From: Ardenticatena sp.
Lineage (GTDB): Bacteria; Chloroflexota; Anaerolineae; Ardenticatenales; Ardenticatenaceae
NCBI GenBank assembly: GCA_015487975.1
Contig: WFOS01000067.1
Coordinates: 1 to 34,193, forward strand
Direction of reading: 5' to 3'
Length of the DNA stretch: 34,193 nt
The first letter of the stretch is position 1. Each line of letters opens with the position of its first letter. The notes below the pieces were generated by a model, which saw nothing but the letters and a program-made list of their open reading frames with translations, had not been told where the DNA came from and did not search any database. Positions 29,832-34,193 of this stretch are shown in pieces. Made by a program: the position numbers and the translations under genes.

Positions 29832-30570
29832 TCGAACATACGTCTACGGCCGCCATCCCGTGCGCGAATTGTTGCAGAGCGATGCCGACATCGAAACGCT
29901 GTGGGTGCTGGATACACCACGGGCACGTGCCCATCTGCGCGACCTGCTGACGTTGGCCACACAGCGTGGCATTCCTGTGCGTTTCGTGCCTCGCCAGCGG
30001 CTGGACAAACTCGCGCGGGGCAACCACCAGGGCATCGTGGCACGTGTTGCCCCGTTTCGCTATGCCTCGCTGGACGACATTTTGGCGCGTGCGGCAGCGC
30101 GGGGCGAGCCTCCTTTCGTGGTGTTGCTCGACCATCTCGAAGATGTTCACAATGTTGGTGCTATCATTCGCACCGCCGAAGCCGCCGGCGCCCATGGCAT
30201 TGTGCTTCCCGAGCGGCGTGCGGCTGGCATCACCCCCACGGTCTACAAAACATCCGCCGGCGCAGTCCAATACCTGCCCGTTGCACGTGTTCCCAACCTG
30301 CACGATACCATGCAGCGCCTCAAAGCGTTTGGCATCTGGTGGGTGGGGTTGGATATGAACGCGCCACAGACCCATACCGATGCCAATCTCACCGGTGCCA
30401 TTGGGGTTGTGGTGGGCGCAGAAGGGCGTGGCATGAGCCGTCGCGTGCGCGAGGCGTGCGATTTTCTGGTACGCATTCCCATGCGGGGGCGTATTCAATC
30501 GCTCAATGCCAGCGTGGCGGCGGGAATCGTCATCTACGAAGTTGTGCGACAGCGCCTCGGTTCAGCATGA
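29824..30570 (+). CDS. rlmB: 23S rRNA (guanosine-2'-O)-methyltransferase RlmB, TrmH family
   Basis: A 248-residue SPOUT methyltransferase. The N-terminal L30e-like RNA-binding part (YVYGRHPVRELLQSD... NHQGIVARV) is followed by the knot domain with DHLEDVHNVGAIIRTAEAAG, GVVVGAEGRGMSR and IPMRGRIQSLNASVAAGI. It 2'-O-methylates a guanosine of 23S rRNA; close relatives act on other RNAs, so the exact target is assumed. The ATG at 29824 lies inside the end of the preceding gene. The longer frame from 29623 is a shadow of that gene. Last gene of the operon, directly followed by a terminator. Confidence 0.93.
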   Translation: MPDRTYVYGRHPVRELLQSDADIETLWVLDTPRARAHLRDLLTLATQRGIPVRFVPRQRLDKLARGNHQGIVARVAPFRYASLDDILARAAARGEPPFVVLLDHLEDVHNVGAIIRTAEAAGAHGIVLPERRAAGITPTVYKTSAGAVQYLPVARVPNLHDTMQRLKAFGIWWVGLDMNAPQTHTDANLTGAIGVVVGAEGRGMSRRVREACDFLVRIPMRGRIQSLNASVAAGIVIYEVVRQRLGSA

Positions 30571-30571
30571 A

Positions 30572-30597
30572 AACGGCGCGGCCAACACCGCGCCGTT
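30572..30597. terminator. Bidirectional terminator between rlmB and the sulfite oxidase-like gene
   Basis: A 10-bp perfect stem (AACGGCGCGG/CCGCGCCGTT) with a 6-nt loop. T-runs follow on both strands (TTTGGTT on plus, TTTTC on minus), fitting two convergent genes that end at 30570 and 30602. Confidence 0.88.
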
Positions 30598-30601
30598 TGG
30601 T

Positions 30602-31192
30602 TCATCCAAAACGTTCTTCTTTCCAGGGATCACCGTGGTTGTGATACCCGTACCGCTCCCAAAATCCAGGTCGGTCGCCCGCCATGAATTCGATGCCGCG
30701 GACCCATTTGGTGCTTTTCCAGAAATAGAGTTGGGGAACCACCAGCCTCAGTGGCCACCCATGCTCAGGTGTCAATGGTTGCCCATCATGGCTGTGCGCC
30801 AGCAACACCTCATCGCGCAAGAATTCGCCGAGTGGCATGTTGGTGGTGTAGCCCCCGTACGCATGCACCATGACGTGCGTGGCCGTTGGTTTCAGACGTA
30901 CCAGCTGCATCAAGTCGGGGATGGTAACGCCGGTCCACGTGTTGTCCAGGCGGCTCCATCCCGTGACGCAATGAATGTCGTTCGTTCGCGTGGTTTGTGG
31001 CAATGCCATGAACTCGTCCCAGGTCAGTTCGACCTCTTCCTCGACTTCGCCAAAGAGCCGCAGACGCCAGGTTGTCAGGTCGATCTCGGGGATAGCGCCG
31101 TAGTGCAGCACTGGCCATTTTCGTGTCAGATGTTGGCCAGGGGGTAACCGGTCGCGCCAATCATCGGGAAGTTGCTTGAAACGGTCGAACAT
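30602..31192 (-). CDS. Sulfite oxidase-like molybdopterin oxidoreductase
   Basis: A 196-residue protein consisting of the oxidoreductase molybdopterin-binding domain alone. The pattern LTWDEFMALPQTTRTNDIHC..WSRLDNTWTGV carries the Cys that ligates molybdenum. Later motifs include HAYGGYTTNMPL, LAHSHDGQPLTPEHGWPLR and KSTKWVRGIEF. No signal peptide is visible, so it is probably cytosolic, unlike MsrP. The electron acceptor and substrate are unknown. The ATG at 31192 has GGGAGGTG upstream; GTG at 31198 overlaps that site and is less likely. Last gene of a three-gene minus-strand cluster. Confidence 0.88.
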   Translation of the reverse strand: MFDRFKQLPDDWRDRLPPGQHLTRKWPVLHYGAIPEIDLTTWRLRLFGEVEEEVELTWDEFMALPQTTRTNDIHCVTGWSRLDNTWTGVTIPDLMQLVRLKPTATHVMVHAYGGYTTNMPLGEFLRDEVLLAHSHDGQPLTPEHGWPLRLVVPQLYFWKSTKWVRGIEFMAGDRPGFWERYGYHNHGDPWKEERFG

Positions 31193-31212
31193 ACGCACCT
31201 CCCTGCGTCTTT

Positions 31213-31569
31213 CTACTCGACACGTTCGACACGTGCGCGAGCCCCCTTTTCGGTCAGCAAAGCCACCAGGTGCTCGGCATCAGCCTGACTGATACGCTCG
31301 GCGATCACTGCTGGTGGATGTTCCACTGCGCCGAGCGCCTCTTTCAGAGAGACATTCGGGCGTGCCTGGCGCACCAGTCGCATGACAGCCGATTTGCGCC
31401 GTCCGGGTGATTCGAGCACGACGCGATAGTCACCGGGGGTAGCGCGTTCGTAAAAGGGCGCCGTGAGACTTTTGGCGCTTTCTTCGCGGGCCCACATGAT
31501 GATGAGGAACGTGCCCCCGATGAGCATCACAACCAGCGCCGCAGCAGGCAAAAGTGTACTGATCTCCAT
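31213..31569 (-). CDS. Membrane-anchored protein with ribosomal L7/L12 C-terminal-like domain
   Basis: A 118-residue protein. One N-terminal membrane segment (LLPAAALVVMLIGGTFLIIMW) is followed by a domain resembling the L7/L12 C-terminal fold: YRVVLESPGRRKSAVMRLVR, then VSLKEALGAVEHPPAVIAER and ISQADAEHLVALLTEKGARARV, with the usual spacing of V-V-L, K-x-x-V-x-x-x-V-R and the final G-A-x-x-x-V strand. L7/L12-like domains outside ribosomes are seen in several bacterial membrane proteins, with unknown function. The ATG at 31569 has GAGGA upstream and lies 7 bp after the HypE-like gene. Confidence 0.72.
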   Translation of the reverse strand: MEISTLLPAAALVVMLIGGTFLIIMWAREESAKSLTAPFYERATPGDYRVVLESPGRRKSAVMRLVRQARPNVSLKEALGAVEHPPAVIAERISQADAEHLVALLTEKGARARVERVE

Positions 31570-31576
31570 GGCGTCC

Positions 31577-32587
31577 TCACTTGAACAGACGTGTGATTTC
31601 ATCGGTGTCGAAGCGGGGAAGTGGCTGACGTGCTGTGCCTTTCACCAACCAGCGCCCTTCTTCCAGCGGGCGCAGTTCGCCAACGACCGTCGCCGGAATC
31701 GCCGCCGTGGCAAAGGCTTCCAGGTGTTTGGGTGCGGCGTCGGGTGGGGCAACAAGCAGGAGCGCACCACTGGCGATCGTGCCAAGGGGGTCGAGCCCGA
31801 ACGTAGCGCACAGGGTAGCAGCCAGCGGAAGTGGTTGTAGCGCATCGCCATCCACGACGATGCCCAGGTGCGCCGCCTCAGCCAGTTCCCACAAACCGGT
31901 GGCGATACCGCCTTCGGTGGGGTCGTGTAGGGCATGCACCGGCGCGGTTTGCAGTGCCAGGTGGGCAGCATGCACCACGCTGATACCGGGATCGTGCAAA
32001 AAGTGGCGTGCTGCCGCGAGCGTCTCCTCGTCGAAGCCCAGTTTGCGCAGCGCGTCGGCTTTTTCATGCGCGATGATGGCGGCCCCTTCGATGGGAAACC
32101 CGCGCACAAGCAGAACCACATCGCCAGGTTGGGCGTTCCGCGCATCAACCAGGCCTTCGCGCGTGGTCAGCCCCAGCATGTGCCCGGCAATGATGGGGCG
32201 GTCGAGCCCGTAGGTGATTTCGGTGTGCCCCCCTACAAGTGTGATGTCAAGCGACGCGCAGGCACTGTGCAATTGCGCGAAAATGTGTTCCACCAATGCC
32301 TGGTCGGTTTGACCTTCTGGCAACAGGATGGTTGCTAGAAACCAGCGCGGTTCTGCGCCCATGCAGGCGACATCGTTGGCATTGACGTTGACGGCGTAGA
32401 AGCCAATTTCCTCGGTGGCAAACGTGATGGGGTCGCTTTTGGCGACAACGACTGCATCACCCACGGCAATGGCGGCAGCATCTAGCCCAATGCCAGGCCC
32501 CACCAACACAGCGGGATCGGGTGTGGCATGCTGTTGGAAAAGGCGGGCAAGTATGTCGGGTGGCAGTTTGCCTGTTGGGAATGTCAT
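31577..32587 (-). CDS. AIR synthase-related (HypE/PurM-like) protein
   Basis: A 336-residue protein of the PurM/HypE/SelD ATP-binding superfamily. It shows VVVAKSDPITFATEEIGFYAV, the NVNANDVACMGAEP segment typical of HypE-like proteins, LVGGHTEITYGLDRP and ALHDPTEGGIATGL in the second domain. The C-terminal PRxC-type tail that true HypE uses to carry cyanide is absent (it ends DTDEITRLFK), and no hydrogenase genes are near, so a HypE role in hydrogenase maturation is unlikely. The ATG at 32587 has GAGGAG three to four bases upstream. First gene of the cluster with the L7/L12-like and molybdoenzyme genes. Confidence 0.85.
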   Translation of the reverse strand: MTFPTGKLPPDILARLFQQHATPDPAVLVGPGIGLDAAAIAVGDAVVVAKSDPITFATEEIGFYAVNVNANDVACMGAEPRWFLATILLPEGQTDQALVEHIFAQLHSACASLDITLVGGHTEITYGLDRPIIAGHMLGLTTREGLVDARNAQPGDVVLLVRGFPIEGAAIIAHEKADALRKLGFDEETLAAARHFLHDPGISVVHAAHLALQTAPVHALHDPTEGGIATGLWELAEAAHLGIVVDGDALQPLPLAATLCATFGLDPLGTIASGALLLVAPPDAAPKHLEAFATAAIPATVVGELRPLEEGRWLVKGTARQPLPRFDTDEITRLFK

Positions 32588-32617
32588 GCTCTCCTCGCGC
32601 GATTGGTGTGGTGGGCA

Positions 32618-32623
32618 TTATAG
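32618..32623 (-). promoter_or_regulatory. TATAAT -10 box upstream of the HypE-like gene
   Basis: A perfect TATAAT on the minus strand, 30 bp before the ATG at 32587. No good -35 hexamer was found at 16-18 bp, so the call is tentative. Confidence 0.4.
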
Positions 32624-32647
32624 CCAAAACAGGCATGCCGAAAACAG

Positions 32648-32678
32648 CCAAACGCCCGACATTGTGCCGGGCGTTTGG
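32648..32678 (-). terminator. Terminator of the DEAD-box helicase gene
   Basis: An 11-bp perfect stem (CCAAACGCCCG/CGGGCGTTTGG) with a 9-nt loop, 15 bp after the helicase stop. On the minus strand it is followed by CTGTTTTC. Confidence 0.85.
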
Positions 32679-32692
32679 GGGAGATGCAAGGC

Positions 32693-33853
32693 TCAGGCTG
32701 TGCGGCGGCGTGAGCGGCGCGGTGGTGGCGGGCTGTCGAATTGCGCCCCTTCCATCCAACGTCGTTCAAGGCGTTCACCCAATGTTTTTTCGATGGCACG
32801 TACCAACGTGCGGTCGTGGCGCGACACGAACGAAATGGCCTCGCCTGTTGCATCGGCGCGGCCTGTACGGCCAATGCGATGGGTGTAGGCGTCCACGGTG
32901 TCGGGGAGATCGAAATTGATGACGTGCGTGATACCAGGTACATCGATGCCACGTGCGGCCACATCGGTCGCGACGAGAATGTCATGGCGTCCACGGCGGA
33001 ACCCATCGATGGCACGCTGGCGCTGACGTTGCGACATGTCGCCTTCCAGGGCAGCGGCAGCATGACCGCGTTGGCGAAGGGTATGTGTCAAATCGCGTGC
33101 GCCGCGTTTGGTGCGGGTGAAAATGAGCACACGCCCACGCGTGGTGCGTTGCAACCATGCCAGCAGCAAATCAGCCTTGGCGCGGGGGTGGACGGTGTAG
33201 ATGGCATGCGAGACCGAGGCCACAGGAGCAGTTTGCCCAATTTGCACGGTAATGGGGTTCCGCATGAACGCTTCGACCAGCGTGCGAATATCGCGCGGCA
33301 TGGTGGCGGAAAAGAGCAACGTCTGGCGTTGGGTAGGTAGTTGCTGGATGATGGCATGAATATCGGGCAAGAAGCCCATGTCGCACATGCGGTCGGCTTC
33401 GTCGAGGACGAGCGTCTCCACATGGCGGAGGTCGATCGCACCGTCGCGCAAATGGTCGAGCAGGCGGCCGGGGCATGCGACAATCACATCCACACCGCGG
33501 CGCAAAATCGCCGCCTGACGGCGCTTGCTCACACCACCATAGACACTGAGGCTCCGCACGCGGGTATAGCGCCCCAATGTGCGAAAGACGCCTTCGATTT
33601 GCTCGGCGAGTTCGCGCGTAGGGGCAACCACCAACGCACGTGGGCGGCGATTGGCTTTGGTTTGCAGGCGGTGGAGAATGGGTAGCACGAATGCGGCGGT
33701 TTTTCCTGTACCGGTTTGTGCTAGCCCCAGCACATCACGCTGATTCAAAATGTGGGGAATCGCCTCGGCTTGAATGGGGGTGGGGGTGTGAAACCCCGCG
33801 GCGGCAATACCACGTTCAATACGGCTGTCGAATGAAAACTGCTGAAAAGTCAC
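32693..33853 (-). CDS. DEAD-box ATP-dependent RNA helicase (RhlE-like)
   Basis: A 386-residue RNA helicase with all core motifs: Q motif (GFHTPTPIQAEAIP), Walker A AQTGTGKT, PTRELAEQ, DEAD (LVLDEADRMCDMGF), SAT, ARGIDVPG and HRIGRTGRA. A short basic tail (PPPPRRSRRRTA) probably adds RNA binding. It fits the RhlE/RhlB group, involved in RNA remodelling, ribosome assembly or RNA decay. The start is a GTG at 33853, supported by AAAGGAG six bases upstream. Monocistronic, with its own terminator. Confidence 0.94.
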   Translation of the reverse strand: MTFQQFSFDSRIERGIAAAGFHTPTPIQAEAIPHILNQRDVLGLAQTGTGKTAAFVLPILHRLQTKANRRPRALVVAPTRELAEQIEGVFRTLGRYTRVRSLSVYGGVSKRRQAAILRRGVDVIVACPGRLLDHLRDGAIDLRHVETLVLDEADRMCDMGFLPDIHAIIQQLPTQRQTLLFSATMPRDIRTLVEAFMRNPITVQIGQTAPVASVSHAIYTVHPRAKADLLLAWLQRTTRGRVLIFTRTKRGARDLTHTLRQRGHAAAALEGDMSQRQRQRAIDGFRRGRHDILVATDVAARGIDVPGITHVINFDLPDTVDAYTHRIGRTGRADATGEAISFVSRHDRTLVRAIEKTLGERLERRWMEGAQFDSPPPPRRSRRRTA

Positions 33854-34193
33854 ACTATGCTCCTTTGGGCTTCACAGAGCCAAGGGCACGTGCAACTCGA
33901 CTCGATGAAACGCTTTTCGTTGATTTTGGCCTGTTGTCTGGCAGGCAACTTAACGGACTATACGGAGAACACAGAAAAAAGCAAATTGAAAGTGGGGACG
34001 TAGTGCTTTTGAAAAAGTAGACCATGTGTGGCGGGTGCGCGTCTGGTGATTACCCAAAACGTGGTGGGGGATGGGAAGAGAGGAGACGGAGCGTGGAAAA
34101 AGCGAGCCAGAGACGTCCCAGGCCTCGAAGAGGGCGTATTGTGGCGCATCTACCGGGCAGCCTGAGCCTAGTGGGGCCATCACCGCTTCCAGC
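33854..34193. other. Gene-free region carrying the right inverted-repeat arm
   Basis: No gene with a credible start was seen. It should contain the promoter of the helicase gene and, around 33958-33980, an ACGGAGAACACAGAAAAAAG motif similar to ones near 10905-10935 and, inverted, 13315-13345. Confidence 0.5.
34046..34193. repeat. Right arm of ~147-bp inverted repeat
   Basis: Reverse complement of 127-273, near-identical over its outer part and slightly diverged towards 34046. It runs to the end of the window and may continue beyond it. Confidence 0.85.

Noticed and set aside
1-34193. tRNA, rRNA, transposase or integrase genes
   Set aside because: None was recognised on either strand; the accessory region shows recombination scars but no identifiable mobile-element enzyme.

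Overview
The window reads like a chromosomal segment of a moderately GC-rich bacterium, most plausibly a member of the Chloroflexota (Anaerolineae/Ardenticatenia-like). This is inferred from the gene content and style: Rho with a long acidic N-terminal extension, a LysM/M23 peptidase, a PIN-TRAM membrane protein in front of a cytidylate kinase-like gene and cysS, Tat-exported multicopper oxidases, and 'FLPLV'-type segments in exported proteins. No rRNA or tRNA gene was seen, so the taxonomy is not proven.

Layout. Positions 1-422 hold dispersed repeats, including one arm of a ~147 bp inverted repeat whose other arm is the last ~148 bp of the window. At 487-6356 there is a housekeeping block: a Band 7/SPFH protein and a small membrane protein (+), then on the minus strand a divergent-PAP2 protein, exonuclease VII (xseA-xseB), a LysM/M23 envelope peptidase and rho. 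A large STAND ATPase with a helical-repeat C-terminus lies at 6573-9329 (+).

The accessory core is 9.4-21.2 kb, almost all on the minus strand. A secreted RHS/YD-repeat toxin gene (21034 to 13482, about 2517 residues if one frameshift near 16088-16090 is repaired) has a strong consensus promoter and an AT-rich C-terminal tip resembling a PD-(D/E)XK nuclease. Downstream of it is a graveyard-like array. It holds an orphan RHS tip with a small membrane/BamE-like partner, a decayed RHS core followed by a SUKH (SMI1/KNR4) immunity gene, and a GH18-like exported protein whose 3' end runs into another RHS fragment. It ends with a decayed second copy of the orphan-tip/partner junction. A 33-bp perfect palindrome sits at equivalent places in the two related modules. 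This is the pattern expected of a polymorphic toxin locus that swaps tips by recombination in the conserved core.

21.4-24.7 kb encodes two tandem Tat-exported multicopper oxidases (minus) under a consensus promoter. 24.9-30.6 kb is a plus-strand operon: PIN-TRAM protein, cytidylate kinase-like protein, cysS, an OLD/AAA-type ATPase, a TOPRIM-like DUF3226 protein and rlmB. The ATPase and TOPRIM genes are translationally coupled and sit between two housekeeping genes; by architecture they resemble two-gene ATPase+TOPRIM anti-phage modules (PARIS, AbiL, class 2 OLD), but the usual TOPRIM Glu is Lys here. 30.6-33.9 kb (minus) holds a sulfite-oxidase-like molybdoenzyme, a membrane-anchored L7/L12-CTD-like protein, a HypE/PurM-like protein and a DEAD-box RNA helicase. 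The best candidates for undescribed biology are the RHS tip/immunity array and the ATPase/TOPRIM pair.
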